Assembly: GCA_026770585.1 (NCBI GenBank)
Contig: MU646303.1
Coordinates: 943,762 to 965,918 of the forward strand
DNA: 22,157 nucleotides
Direction: 5' to 3'
From: Baffinella frigidus
Taxonomy: Eukaryota; Cryptophyceae; Cryptomonadales; Baffinellaceae
The notes beneath the pieces are model-generated. The model was not told the DNA's origin. It made no database searches and worked only from the letters and a program-made list of their open reading frames with translations. Within the stretch, counting starts at the first letter, position 1; every line of letters starts with the position of its first letter. This document shows, in pieces, positions 1-7,559 of this stretch. Position numbers and translations under genes: made by a program.

Positions 1-79
1 AGAGAGAGAGTGAGGTGAAGTTGCTGGACGTCGCTGCCTCAGGCGAGCGAGAGAGAGAGAGAAAGAGAGAGGGCGAGAA

Positions 80-112
<33 letters not shown>

Positions 113-131
113 GAGAGAGTGTGTGTGAGAG
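1..131. repeat. GA-rich simple repeat
   Basis: (GA)n microsatellite with short GT and AAG interruptions, broken by the exon fragment at 15-42. Confidence 0.9.
15..42 (+). CDS. SLR exon fragment, copy 1 of 3 (VKLLDVAAS)
   Basis: After a GAG acceptor the bases read VKLLDVAAS, the second helix of an SLR (compare GVKLLREASKGGH in exon 10). A GC dinucleotide at 43 could be a donor. The same block recurs at 134-161 and 306-333, so I cannot say which copy is spliced. It shows that the SLR gene extends to or beyond the left edge of the window. Confidence 0.45.
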
Positions 132-133
132 AG

Positions 134-161
134 GTGAAGTTGCTGGACGTCGCGGCCTCAG
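134..161 (+). CDS. SLR exon fragment, copy 2 of 3 (VKLLDVAAS)
   Basis: Second copy of the VKLLDVAAS block, again after an AG and followed by GC at 162. At least 30 bp are nearly identical to the copy at 15-42, with the GA-rich simple repeat lying between the two. One of these two copies is probably a real exon and the other a duplicated relic. Confidence 0.45.
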
Positions 162-175
162 GCATCCTCCCGACA

Positions 176-300
176 CCACACAGCGGGCAACGAAGGGATT
201 TTATGTTTCTGAGCCGCCCATAATCGATTCGAACATCCGTAGGAACAACCCTATGCCCCTACAGATGGCCTACCGTAGGGCGTGCTAGCGGGTGCTGTGG
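176..300. repeat. MITE-like element with CCACACAGCGGGC terminal motif
   Basis: Begins with the motif CCACACAGCGGGCAACGAAG and ends in GCTGTGG. It contains the CCTACCGTAGGG palindrome. The same left end and interior occur in the longer element at 18258-18418, where both terminal inverted repeats are clear. Confidence 0.55.
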
Positions 301-305
301 CGGGG

Positions 306-333
306 GTGAAGTTGCTTGACGTCTCTGCCTCAG
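306..333 (+). pseudogene. SLR exon fragment, copy 3 of 3, no acceptor
   Basis: Third copy of the block, reading VKLLDVSAS. It is preceded by a run of G rather than AG, so it lacks an acceptor, and it is followed by GC at 334. It is best read as a duplicated exon relic in an intron. Confidence 0.5.
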
Positions 334-361
334 GCGCCCGCCCACCCATGACTAATCCAGG

Positions 362-505
362 CAGGTTTTGTACAGGAATAGTTTTCAGGGTTGAACCTTG
401 ACGCACCGGAAGGGGCATGAAACAGTGGCTACCTGTTGGATCCTGGCAGTTCGAGCCCTGCTGAATAAAAAAACTGTTACTGATGAAGAACCTGTACAAA
501 ACCTG
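362..505. repeat. Hairpin element (144 bp)
   Basis: CAGGTTTTGTACAGG at 362-376 is matched by its exact reverse complement at 491-505, with further weak pairing inside. The rest of 334-583 shows no coding signal. Confidence 0.7.
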
Positions 506-583
506 TGCAAAAACTGTCACTGATAGAGCCTGGGCTCACCAGGGTTTAAACAGTTTTTTTCTTCGCATGGGTGTGCCTGGCAG

Positions 584-622
584 CATGCGTGGAACCGTGC
601 AAATGGCTCAAACGTGTCGCCA
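584..622 (+). CDS. Candidate SLR exon (CKWLKRVA)
   Basis: Follows a CAG acceptor and reads CVEPCKWLKRVA; the W..R.A pattern is the helix that should precede exon 1. Taking GA at 623 as the donor leaves one base, so joining exon 1 gives KWLKRVARGCLAAYAPLG, a well-spaced SLR. A second copy of the KWLKR block at about 1222-1254 has no usable donor. The 5' half, ACVEP, is not SLR-like, so the left border is doubtful. Confidence 0.42.
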
Positions 623-1330
623 GATGAGGGACAGCGCTCTGTAGAATCAGTGATATGGATGGTGCCACCGCAGGAGGATGTCTCGCAGCGTACACGATTG
701 TTGATTACTGATCGATCAGTAATCAACAGCGCTCTCCCGAACCAGAAAACGTCACTTGTGAGCGCAGGATGGTGTGTCTCACAGCTCTGCAGAACCACTC
801 ATCGAAAGCTCTGCAGAATCAGTAACCGTTACTTGTCAGCGCGGGGGGTTGCCTGAATCGTAACTGCATAATCAGGGATAACATATGTGGTGTCACTGCA
901 GGAGGGTGCCTGGCAGTGTACGCGCTATCAGTAACCACCAGCTGGTTCTCCCGAATCAGTGCCTCTACCGGAAAAGTGCTCTGATCTTCTCTCAGGAGGG
1001 TGCCTCGCAGCTCTGCAGAACCACCAATCGACACTGCAGAATCAGTAATGTATGGATGGTGTTACTGCAGGAGGATGTCCCGCAGCGTACGCGCGTACGC
1101 CCTAGCTAGGCCTGAAAAGAGTTGAAGCTCTACCGGACTGGAATAGCGCGCAAGCTCTCCCGGAATAGCGCTCTCCCGAATGCGTAACCGTTACTTGTGA
1201 ACGCAGGGGGGTGTCTCGCAGCGTCGGCCGCCAAATGGCTGAAACGTTTCGCCATATGAGGGATGGCGCTCTGCAGAATCAGTAATATGCATGGTGTCAC
1301 TGCAGGAGGGTGTCTGGCAGCGTACGCGCC
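615..1330. repeat. Exon 1 acceptor region reiterated
   Basis: A unit reading roughly GCTCTGCAGAATCAGTAAT, then a GCAGGAGG acceptor and a GCAGCGTACGCG block, recurs at about 640-695, 862-935, 1020-1095 and 1262-1330. Only the last copy continues into a long coding frame (exon 1). The other copies are intronic relics of the exon 5' end. No other coding signal is seen between 623 and 1305. Confidence 0.75.
699..728. repeat. Perfect 30-bp palindrome
   Basis: TGTTGATTACTGATC is followed directly by its exact reverse complement with no loop. Confidence 0.95.
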
Positions 1331-1406
1331 GCTCGGGCTCGCGCGACACGAAGGAGTCGCGCTGCAGAGCGCCGACTCCGAGGCGGCCGTCGCCACCTTC
1401 GATGAG
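1306..1406 (+). CDS. SLR gene exon 1
   Basis: Acceptor CTGCAG|G, then 33 codons from GCLAAYAPLGLARHEGVAL to AAVATFDE, then donor GAG|GTGTGT. It holds the LG..Y..G turn and the D..AA..F helix of an SLR. It starts in phase 1 and ends in phase 0. The shared sequence at the join with exon 2 gives FDEGARLGDT, which keeps the SLR spacing. The local GC content is higher than in the surrounding DNA. Exon numbering is mine; earlier exons exist. Confidence 0.72.
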
Positions 1407-1580
1407 GTGTGTTGTTGCTCCTTGTTTTGCCCGTGCAGAGCACTCCTTGTTTTTTTGTCCGTTGAGAGCCGCCTTTGAAGAGGTGCCGTTTTGCCCCCCC
1501 CTTTGCCCCTCCGTTCAAGAACACCTTCGATGAGGTGTGTTGGTGGTACTCCTTGTGTCTGCCCGTGCCCGGGCCTAGGT

Positions 1581-1651
1581 AGTCAATACCGTAGGCTTGA
1601 CTGCAGTCAATACCGTAGGCTTGACTGTAGTCAATACCGTAGGCTTGACTA
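1581..1651. repeat. 24-bp tandem repeat, three copies
   Basis: AGTCAATACCGTAGGCTTGA begins at 1581, 1605 and 1629. The unit is one arm of the CCTACCGTAGG palindromic family. The CTACCGTAGGCTTGACTACC version is also found near 15562-15581. Confidence 0.9.
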
Positions 1652-1737
1652 CCCTGAGTTCAGCTCCGTGGCCCATGAACGTGACACGCGGTTCTTTGTT
1701 CGCAGCGGGCCCGGAACAATCTCATCTAGGACCATAC

Positions 1738-1845
1738 CAGAATCTGTCCTGCGTTATGCTATTTTTAGGCTTCTTTTTATGCCTAAAGTAGCATATCGAC
1801 ACCTATCTTCCGCGTTGGCGGCCTTACGAAGCGGGACAGATTCTG
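1738..1845. repeat. Hairpin (MITE-like) element
   Basis: CAGAATCTGTCCTGC at 1738-1752 pairs with GCGGGACAGATTCTG at 1831-1845. Inside it, ATGCTATTTTTAGGC pairs with GCCTAAAGTAGCAT. Confidence 0.75.
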
Positions 1846-1971
1846 TCTTGCTCCAAAATCAAATCTGGAATGAGTCAACTCTCGTTCTTTGTTCGCGCGG
1901 GGGGCGCCTCGGCGACACGAAATCCTTTGTTCGCAGAAGTCTGCACGTGACATTTCGTCCTTCGTTCGCAG

Positions 1972-2055
1972 GGGGCACGCCTCGGCGACACGGCATGCCA
2001 GTACCTCCTGGGGGTCGCGCACCTCAACGGAGAGGGCGGTTTGCAGAAGTCTAAG
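1972..2055 (+). CDS. SLR gene exon 2
   Basis: Acceptor TTCGCAG|GGGG, then 28 codons starting GARLGDTACQYLLGVAHLNG and ending GEGGLQKSK, then donor AAG|GTTGTG. This is a textbook SLR core: GD..CQYLLG.A.L.GEGG. Both ends are in phase 0. Joined to exon 3 it gives LQKSKAKALPLLRIAAEKG, which is correctly spaced. Three donor-side copies follow it in the intron. Confidence 0.82.
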
Positions 2056-2085
2056 GTTGTGAGCCTCCCTCGAAAATATTTCAAT

Positions 2086-2133
2086 AATGGCAAAGTTGAT
2101 ATTTTTGTACCAGAACTGTCAACTTTTGCCATT
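2086..2133. repeat. Short stem-loop with GTTGA...TTTGTACC loop
   Basis: AATGGCAAAGTTGAT pairs with GTCAACTTTTGCCATT around a loop containing TTTTTGTACC. It is one member of a dispersed small stem-loop family in this window. Confidence 0.75.
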
Positions 2134-2149
2134 TTTAACTATTTATGTG

Positions 2150-2203
2150 GAGCTCCTGGTTGTCGCGCACCTCGACGGAGAGGGCGGTTTGCAGAAGTCC
2201 AAG
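2150..2203 (+). pseudogene. Relic of exon 2 donor side, copy 1
   Basis: Reads VAHLDGEGGLQKSK and then AAG|GTTTGA, a near-perfect copy of the exon 2 3' half together with its donor. The 5' half, GDTACQYLL, is missing. Confidence 0.75.
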
Positions 2204-2220
2204 GTTTGATCTCAAATAAC

Positions 2221-2334
2221 GCTTTCCAGAAAGGGGTTCTGTCAACGAAATGTACCACACAATTTGATCTTGCTAGCAATAGTAGAGCTTTTTGTGTAGT
2301 GAATTTCGTTGAGGAGAAACCCTTTTAGAAAGGC
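2221..2334. repeat. Hairpin (MITE-like) element
   Basis: The arm TTTCCAGAAAGGGGTT pairs with AACCCTTTTAGAAAGG; a second stem pairs TCAACGAAATGTACCACAC with its near-complement at about 2292-2312. Confidence 0.7.
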
Positions 2335-2404
2335 TCGCCTCGGGGACACGGTGTGTGGGTACCTCCTCCATTTCAACGGAGAGGGCGGCCTCCAGAAGTC
2401 TAAG
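2332..2404 (+). pseudogene. Relic of exon 2, copy 2
   Basis: Reads ARLGDTVCGY, then, after a small deletion, HFNGEGGLQKSK, followed by AAG|GTTGCG. This is nearly a whole exon 2, with the LLGVA turn damaged. Confidence 0.72.
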
Positions 2405-2535
2405 GTTGCGAGCCCACCTACTCCTAGCTCTGCCTCCGTTGACGGACTGCTCTCAAGTTGACATCCTGGGTTGTCGTGTCCGTCAACTTGGGAGCGAAAA
2501 TCCGTCAACTTAGGAGCGAAAAAGAGCGCACCGCC

Positions 2536-2564
2536 AGGGAGAGGGCGGTTTGCAGAAGTCTAAG
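2536..2564 (+). pseudogene. Relic of exon 2 donor side, copy 3
   Basis: Reads GEGGLQKSK and then AAG|GTTGCG. Only the last nine codons and the donor are kept. Confidence 0.72.
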
Positions 2565-2632
2565 GTTGCGAGACCCCCCGACTCCTCCCTCCACCAACTA
2601 GAGCATGCCCCGGTACTGTAGTAGAAATTAAA

Positions 2633-2803
2633 AGTGACGCAACCTATAATTAGTTTTGTGAAGCAACTCGTTCTTGTACAAATTATAAAACAAAGTCCAT
2701 TTAAAACTAAAAGGGGCTCTAATTCCTTTTTAAACGAAGTTTCGTTTTATAATTTGTACCAGGAACGAGTTACTTTACAAAACTCATTATAGATTGCGTC
2801 ACT
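2633..2803. repeat. Hairpin (MITE-like) element, 171 bp
   Basis: AGTGACGCAACCTATAATTA on the left pairs with the right end, TATAGATTGCGTCACT. The arms are about 60 bp, highly complementary and AT-rich, and contrast with the GC-rich exons. Confidence 0.85.
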
Positions 2804-2837
2804 ATGAAAATGGGATCCGCGAGGATTTTTTCGAGGC

Positions 2838-3022
2838 CATCCACACGTGGCTACCCAGGCGAACAGAATAAAACGGACTTTTAAAGTTTTGTGGGCAAAT
2901 GATCACGTTTCCGCCCGCTGAGCGGTCGGACCTGTGTAAAGTCGCTGCTTTTCATCTGAAAATTACTACACACGTTTACAATCGACATTTATTCTGTTCG
3001 CATAGGTAGCCTCGTGTGGATG
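2838..3022. repeat. Terminal-inverted-repeat element, 185 bp
   Basis: The left arm begins CATCCACACGTGGCTACCC and ends GAACAGAATAAA. The right arm, about 2989-3022, is its reverse complement with few mismatches. The same terminal motif (CATCCACACRTGGC) appears singly near 10676 and 20465. Confidence 0.82.
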
Positions 3023-3209
3023 TGGTCGTGTCGGGATTGAACATTGTTGAATTTTGTCATTTTGTGACATGTTATGGGTGGGTGTTGCTGTCTTGGGGTA
3101 CAGCCGACGCCCAAGATAGCATACGCGACCATTTTCTGGAATTCGTGACGTGTTCCCGACCCTATCCACCCACACGCCCTGCGCGGTTCAGTAAACCGTC
3201 TTGTTCGCA

Positions 3210-3237
3210 GTCAAAGACGCTGCCGCTGCTGCGGAGT
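3210..3237 (+). pseudogene. Relic of exon 3 acceptor side, copy 1
   Basis: TTCGCAG|TCAAAGACGCTGCC reads KTLPLLR in one frame. It is a short copy of the exon 3 start and keeps the acceptor. Confidence 0.6.
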
Positions 3238-3316
3238 CAACCTCCACGTACAAGCCCTGTGCGGTTCAGTCAACCTTCGCACAAGAGTTGACTGATTACA
3301 ACCGTCTTGTTCGCAG

Positions 3317-3399
3317 GTCAAAGCTCTCCCGCTCTTGAGGATCGCGGCGGAGAAGGGGCTTGCGGACGGGATGTATTGTCTGGCGATCACGCTCTTCTA
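3317..3399 (+). CDS. Duplicate of SLR exon 3 (possible alternative exon)
   Basis: TTCGCAG|GTC opens a frame from VKALPLLRIAAEKGLADG to MYCLAITLF, 27 codons almost identical to exon 3. Its acceptor is intact and in phase. After LF it diverges (YFCH) and no donor is visible, so it is probably a relic. If it had a working donor it would be an alternative exon. Confidence 0.45.
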
Positions 3400-3457
3400 T
3401 TTTTGCCACTTACCAACTAGACTCTAGACAGACCACGGAGGGAGCTCGACAGAGTGT

Positions 3458-3540
3458 GTGTGTGTGAAAGAGAGAGGGATGGAGGGAGGGATGGAGGGAG
3501 AGGGAGAGAGAGGGTGGTGTGTGGGGGGGGGGGCTCGTTT
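3458..3540. repeat. GT/GA/GGGAT simple repeats
   Basis: (GT)n, then GA- and GGGATGGA-type purine repeats, then a poly-G run. No coding signal. Confidence 0.9.
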
Positions 3541-3581
3541 GCCGGCGACCACGCTGCTAACCACACACCCTGCGAACGCAG

Positions 3582-3675
3582 GCAAAGGCTCTCCCGCTGC
3601 TGAGGATCGCGGCGGAGAAAGGGCTTGCGGACGGGATGCATTGTCTGGCGATCACGCTCTTCGAGGATGATCGCG
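3582..3675 (+). CDS. SLR gene exon 3
   Basis: Acceptor AACGCAG|GCA, then AKALPLLRIAAEKGLADGMH and CLAITLFEDDRG, with a possible GT donor at 3676 (phase 1). It forms helix B of one SLR (LPLLRIAAEKG) and helix A of the next (DGMHCLAITLF). It joins exon 2 in phase 0. The 3' border is uncertain: the GT donor leaves phase 1 while exon 4 appears to start in phase 0; a GA donor at 3669 would fit phase 0 but shortens the repeat. Confidence 0.75.
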
Positions 3676-3720
3676 GTAAACCCCACACCCTTTTTTTCCG
3701 GCTATCGTAGTGGTAGAGTT

Positions 3721-3972
3721 TGTGCTATTGTAGATTTCGGCTTAGCGCGGAATTTTGGGAGATCAGGACGGGACATCGGGGAACGGAAAAAAGTCAGAAT
3801 GAATCGAAAAGGTTTATTTTACGGGTGGGGGTCGCGATCTTGTCATCAAATCCATGCGTAAGATAGCATCAAATTTTAGATGGACGTGAAAATGATCGCG
3901 ATTTTTTTTGATTTTCTCGAACCCCCGACCCGAAGTGAATTCCGCTCTAAGTCGAAATCTACAATATGGTAC
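3721..3972. repeat. Hairpin (MITE-like) element, about 250 bp
   Basis: Left arm CTATTGTAGATTTCGGCTTA pairs with TAAGTCGAAATCTACAATAT on the right. An inner pair involves TCGCGATC and GATCGCGA. Confidence 0.75.
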
Positions 3973-4023
3973 AGCTATGTCGAGGCTAAGATGGCGAGAA
4001 ATTTGCACCCGCGAGATAGCATC

Positions 4024-4141
4024 GAAAAGCGCTGCCGCTGCTGCGGATCGCGGCTGAGAAGGGGCTTGCCGACGGCATGCTGCCAACCTCGAACTGACGG
4101 GATGCATTGTCTCGCGATTACGCTCTTCGAGCACCGTCGCG
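4024..4141 (+). pseudogene. Relic of exon 3 with internal partial duplication
   Basis: Reads RKALPLLRIAAEKGLADGM, then runs off into LPTSN and a stop; the block DGMHCLAITLFEHRRGN follows in another frame. It is a near-complete but frame-broken exon 3 copy. Confidence 0.7.
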
Positions 4142-4276
4142 GCAACCGGGATTTAGCCATTCAGGCCTTGAAGGATTTAGGGATTCAGGGGTTTATGGTT
4201 CGTGGTGGAGGATTCAGGTGTTGAGGGGTTTAGGGGTTTAGGGGTTGAGGGTTGATGGGTGGAGGGTGGAGGGTGG
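4141..4276. repeat. Telomere-like array, G-rich on + strand
   Basis: Degenerate GGATTTAGGG/GGTTTAGGG and then GGAGGGT units. This is one of the few arrays in the left gene whose G-rich strand is the sense strand. Confidence 0.85.
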
Positions 4277-4345
4277 AGGGTTCGGCGACGGGATGTACTG
4301 TCTGGCGATCACGCTCTGCAATTCCTCCTCGGCAGGATGACCGCG
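4277..4345 (+). pseudogene. Relic of exon 3 donor side
   Basis: The DGMYCLAITL block survives, followed by CCTCCTCGGCAGGATGACCGCGGCAACC, in which the end of exon 3 (GATGATCGCGGTAAC) is still recognisable. Confidence 0.55.
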
Positions 4346-4740
4346 GCAACCCTCCAACCCTGTTTTCAAACCCTACACCATATACTCTCATCCCTTTATC
4401 CTGAACCCGAAGTCCTGAACCCCAAATCCATACAATCATAAATTCTGAACCCTAAACCCTGAACTGCCGGGATGTGTTGTCTGGCGATGACGCTCTTCGA
4501 GGCTGAGCGCGGCAAACCCTCAACACTTTGATGCGGCCCAATCCCTAAACGCTAAACCCTTGAATACCCCAAACCCTACACCCTTGAATCTCAACCCTAA
4601 ACCATAAACCCTGAACACCTCAACCCTCAACCCTAAACCCTGAAGCGGAGGGCGCGTAGGGAACGGGGGCGTGAATCTACAAACCCAAAACCCAAACCCC
4701 TAAACCCTTGAACCCCAAACCCTAAACCCTTGAAAAGCTA
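4340..4740. repeat. Telomere-like array, CCCTAAA on + strand
   Basis: Degenerate CCCTAAAC/CCCTGAAC/CCCCAAAC units, interrupted by the exon 3 relic and by the block GGAGGGCGCGTAGGGAACGG (about 4645), which recurs near 4936. Confidence 0.85.
4466..4513 (+). pseudogene. Relic of exon 3 donor side, last copy
   Basis: Reads GMCCLAMTLFEAERG followed by GCAAACCC. It lies inside the telomere-like array, showing that array and exon copies were shuffled together. Confidence 0.65.
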
Positions 4741-4887
4741 AATCGTAGAAGCCCTACCACTCGGAACACTACGAAGAACATTCGTTCATTATTGGATTGG
4801 TTCCAAGGAAACACGCCAAAAGTCAGCAATGTTGGTCACGTTATGCCCAAATATCCGGGCAAGACGTGCTTCGTAGCCTCCCGAGTG

Positions 4888-5100
4888 GACCCCACACCCC
4901 AACTCCCAAATCTTAAACCCTAAACCCGAAATCAGGCGGGCGCGTAGGGAACGGGGGCGTGAAAGCGCGCAGCAAGGAAGAGGAAGATGAAAAGGATCGC
5001 GTTGAGATTGTACAGGTGGAACCCCACACCCCACATCCTACATCCTAAACTCTAAACCCCAAACCCCAAACCCCAAACCTTAAATCCCGAGCCTCAAACC
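4888..5100. repeat. Telomere-like array, CCCTAAA/CCCCAAA on + strand
   Basis: Two stretches of degenerate CCCTAAAC and CCCCAAAC units flanking a GC-rich spacer at about 4930-5020. The spacer shares CGCGTAGGGAACGGGGGCGT with 4651. Confidence 0.82.
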
Positions 5101-5102
5101 CG

Positions 5103-5470
5103 GCGCAGAGAGAAGCAGCCGCTCTGGATGCTTTCCCTATGCAATTTCTCCTATCGAACATGTGCCCCCTTATGTAATTCCTCCTCTGAAACATGTGCCC
5201 CCCTATGTAATTCATCCTATTCCAGTGAATCAATTATCTCCCCCCGCGCTGAGGCAGCCACCCTGGATGCTCTCCATATGCCATTCCTTCTATCAAACAT
5301 GCGGCCCCCCATGTAATTCCTTCTATCAAACATGCGGCCCCCTATGTAATTCCTCCTATTCAACTTAAGAGAATTATCCCCCCCCGCGCACAGGGAGGCG
5401 ACAGCGCTGGAAGCTCTCCCTATGCAATTCCTCCTATCAAACATGCGTCCCCCTATGTAATTCTTAGTGA
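5103..5470. repeat. Minisatellite built from exon 4 acceptor copies
   Basis: A unit of about 32 bp, CCTATGTAATTCCTCCTATC plus AAACATGTGCCCC, is repeated, punctuated by exon 4-like starts at about 5103 (REAAALDA), 5240 (EAATLDA) and 5382 (EATALEA). These match the start of exon 4 (REAAALEA). A poorer copy lies near 5540. No usable donor follows any of them. Confidence 0.75.
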
Positions 5471-5665
5471 ATTAATTATCTCTCCCCTTAGTGAATCAAT
5501 TATCTCCCCCCCTAAGTGAATCAACCCCCCCCCCCCCCCACCGCAGAGGAAAGCGACGGTCCTGGGGACCTTCGGGACCGAAGGTCTCCAAGACCGTCGC
5601 CTCGGTAGTCAACCGTGTGGTGATGCGGGTACTGATGGTGGTGTCGACTCTCCCCTGGATGGCAG

Positions 5666-5735
5666 AGGGAGGCGGCAGCGCTGGAAGCGGTCAAATGGCT
5701 CCGCCGCGCCGCGGTCAAAGGCCACAACGCCGCAG
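5666..5735 (+). CDS. SLR gene exon 4
   Basis: Acceptor GGCAG|AGG, then REAAALEAVKWLRRAAVKGH and NAA, leaving one base before a GC donor (CGCAG|GCATAG). AVKWLRRAAVKGHNAA is a canonical SLR helix pair. The GC donor is chosen because the leftover G plus the first two bases of exon 5 make GHNAAGNALALCYLKG, perfectly spaced; no GT gives that. CAGGCA occurs at both intron ends. Confidence 0.78.
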
Positions 5736-6456
5736 GCATAGCCCCCGAAGCCCGAACCCTAAAGTTGACGGTGTCCTAATGTTGAGAGTGTAGTACCAGT
5801 GCAATACTAGTTGGCAGTGTATAACCTAAACTTGACGTCGGAGCACGAGCGTGGTTAGCCGTTGTACCACCAACAGTACCCGCATCACCATCCCTCGCGT
5901 GTTCATCGTGCGGTTAAAAGCCACAACGCCTCAGGTATAGAGCGGTTTTCACACATGTTGGCCACGCAAACAATACATCAATGCCAACGGTTGACCATTG
6001 AGCACAGGTCGTCACGAAAACACCAAAAACAATTGGAAAAGTTGACGATTTTGTACCAGCATACTTAGATTTTGTTATTCATTTTGTGTTGCCAACAGAT
6101 GCGGAAACCGCAAGCAGCCCCTCTCCTTTTCAACGGCCTTCATTCTGTCTGATACGTCGCAAACTTGACGAATTTGTACCGAAAGCCTGAAACACCACTC
6201 CCTCAACGCTCAACCCGAAACTCAGAACAGGCGTCCCTTGACCCTGGACCCTCAACCCTTAACCCTCAAACTCTCACCATTCAGCACACCGCGCTTCACC
6301 ACCATAATTTAATTACTTTTTGTTTGGAAACTTGACTGGGGCTCACCCCGCACTCTCAAAAAAAGAGAGAGAATGCGGGATATCAGAGTACTCTGACACA
6401 AACACTCACACACGAATATTCTGATAAAAACATTGTGACCCCCGTCCCTCCAACAG
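5736..6456 (+). other. Intron between SLR exons 4 and 5
   Basis: Contains a second weak copy of the exon 4 end (GGTTAAAAGCCACAACGCC near 5911), three stem-loop motifs of the GTTGACG...TTTGTACC type (about 5763, 6041, 6165) and a short CCCTCAACCC patch at 6200-6270. Nothing else is recognised. Confidence 0.6.
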
Positions 6457-6526
6457 GCAACGCGCTTGCACTCTGCTACCTGAAAGGCCGCGGCTGCAAA
6501 CGGGACGCCGCGGCCGCGCAGCGCTG
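6457..6526 (+). CDS. SLR gene exon 5
   Basis: Acceptor CAACAG|GC, then (G)NALALCYLKGRGCKRDAAA and AQRW, with donor CTG|GTGGAC (phase 2). This is the most canonical SLR block in the window: LALCYLKGRGC.RD...A.RW. GTGGAC occurs at both ends of the following intron, so the splice point could slide without changing the product. Joining exon 6 gives QRWWTKAAANSDADSAYNLA. Confidence 0.9.
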
Positions 6527-6835
6527 GTGGACCCCGAAACCCTACACCCTACACTCGAAATCCGAAACCCGAAACCCTACACCCTACACTCGAAACCCGA
6601 AACCCGAAACCCTACACCCTAAACCCAACACCTTGAACCCCGAACCCTGAACCCTGAACCCTGAACCCTGAACCCTGAACTCTAAACCTGAAGCATAGAC
6701 TTGAGACCCTGCACCCTACGCCCTGAACCTTAAACCCTAAACCCTAAACCCTAAACCCTGAACCCTGAACCCTGAACCCTGAACCCACACCCTCAACCCC
6801 AAACCCAAAATCTCAAACCCCAACCCCTGAACCAG
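6527..6835 (+). repeat. Intron 5: almost entirely telomere-like array
   Basis: After the GTGGAC donor the intron is CCGAAACCCTACACCC, CCCTGAACCCTGAAC and CCCTAAACCCTAAAC units until CTGAACCAG|GTGGAC. The array itself supplies the acceptor context. Confidence 0.9.
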
Positions 6836-6887
6836 GTGGACAAAAGCAGCCGCGAACAGCGATGCGGACTCGGCGTACAATCTCGCG
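6836..6887 (+). CDS. SLR gene exon 6
   Basis: Acceptor ACCAG|G, then WTKAAANSDADSAYNLA, with donor GCG|GTGTCC in phase 0. It supplies the KAA...D..SAYNLA part of an SLR. Joining exon 7 gives AYNLAVALAKGVLPGG, which keeps the LA.AL..GVL spacing. Confidence 0.88.
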
Positions 6888-7145
6888 GTGTCCAAACCCT
6901 AAAACCTAAACCCTAAACCCTCAACCCCCAACCCTCAACCCCAAACCCTAAACCCTAAACCTTAAACCCCAAACCCCAAACCCCACACCCAAAACCCCAA
7001 ACCCCAAACCCCAAACCCCAAACCCTAGACCCTCAACCCTCAACCCCAAACCCCAAACCCTAATCCCTAAACCTCAAACCCCAAACCCCAAACCCCCAAC
7101 CCTACACCCTACACCCTACACCCTCAATCCTCAACACTCAATCAG
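6888..7145 (+). repeat. Intron 6: almost entirely telomere-like array
   Basis: CCCTAAAC, CCCCAAAC and CCCTACAC units fill this intron from a few bases after the donor up to CTCAATCAG|GTTGCG. Confidence 0.9.
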
Positions 7146-7225
7146 GTTGCGCTCGCGAAGGGAGTGCTGCCGGGTGGCGCGAAGGAGAAGGAGGCCCGCA
7201 GGTTATTCAGCGCTGCCCCCTTCGG
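7146..7225 (+). CDS. SLR gene exon 7 (3' border uncertain)
   Basis: Acceptor AATCAG|GTT, then VALAKGVLPGGAKEKEARRL and FSAA. It is an SLR turn and helix B in which the usual D is replaced by a GGAKEKEA stretch. The end is either a GC donor at 7215 (after SAA) or a GT at 7226. The G...A....LG part that should follow is not seen before exon 8, so an exon between them was missed or lost. Confidence 0.78.
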
Positions 7226-7344
7226 GTGGACTCATCGTTCATATGGTTTCGTCAACCAAAAGTTGACGACCAAAAGTTGACGGATTTATTCCACAAAACG
7301 CCGTGCGGCTGTTCGATGCCTTCCCGTGCGGGTGTTAAAACGCT

Positions 7345-7505
7345 AACTCTGTCTGAGTTTCATGCTGGCTCCTCCTGAACAGTATTTCAGAGCAGAAATC
7401 CAGTACAAAGGGGCGAATAGAAAGCCTTTAGGACGAGCCAGAATAAAACTCAGGGCGAATAGAAAGCCTTGAGCACGAGCCAAAATAAAACTGAGGCAGA
7501 GCTAG
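7345..7505. repeat. Hairpin element, CTCTGYCTGAGTTT family, copy A
   Basis: AACTCTGTCTGAGTTTCATG on the left pairs with AAAACTGAGGCAGAGCTAG on the right. The right arm contains two tandem copies of GGGCGAATAGAAAGCCTT plus ACGAGCC. Related elements lie at 16877-16994 and 17106-17217. Confidence 0.82.
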
Positions 7506-7559
7506 AAAGTCGTGCCGGGACGGTGACGAATCCGAACAGGCTCAGCTTTCCAGGAAAGG

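Larger units (their letters stand above)
1407..1971 (+). other. Intron between SLR exons 1 and 2
   Basis: Holds two relics of the exon 1 donor side (TTCGATGAGGTGTGTT recurs near 1527), three tandem 24-bp units, one hairpin element and, near 1905-1935, a relic of the exon 2 acceptor side (GCGCCTCGGCGACACG). Confidence 0.6.

Noticed and set aside
1491-2054. 187-codon + strand frame
   Set aside because: Only its end overlaps exon 2, and in a different frame; the rest reads through a 24-bp tandem repeat and a hairpin element.
3880-4224. 114-codon + strand frame as an independent protein
   Set aside because: It runs through a hairpin element and a broken copy of exon 3 (DGMHCLAITLFEHRRGN); only that short part is exon-derived.
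6890-7145. True chromosome end (telomere)
   Set aside because: The CCCTAAA arrays are degenerate, internal, short and flanked by in-frame exons, so they are interstitial.
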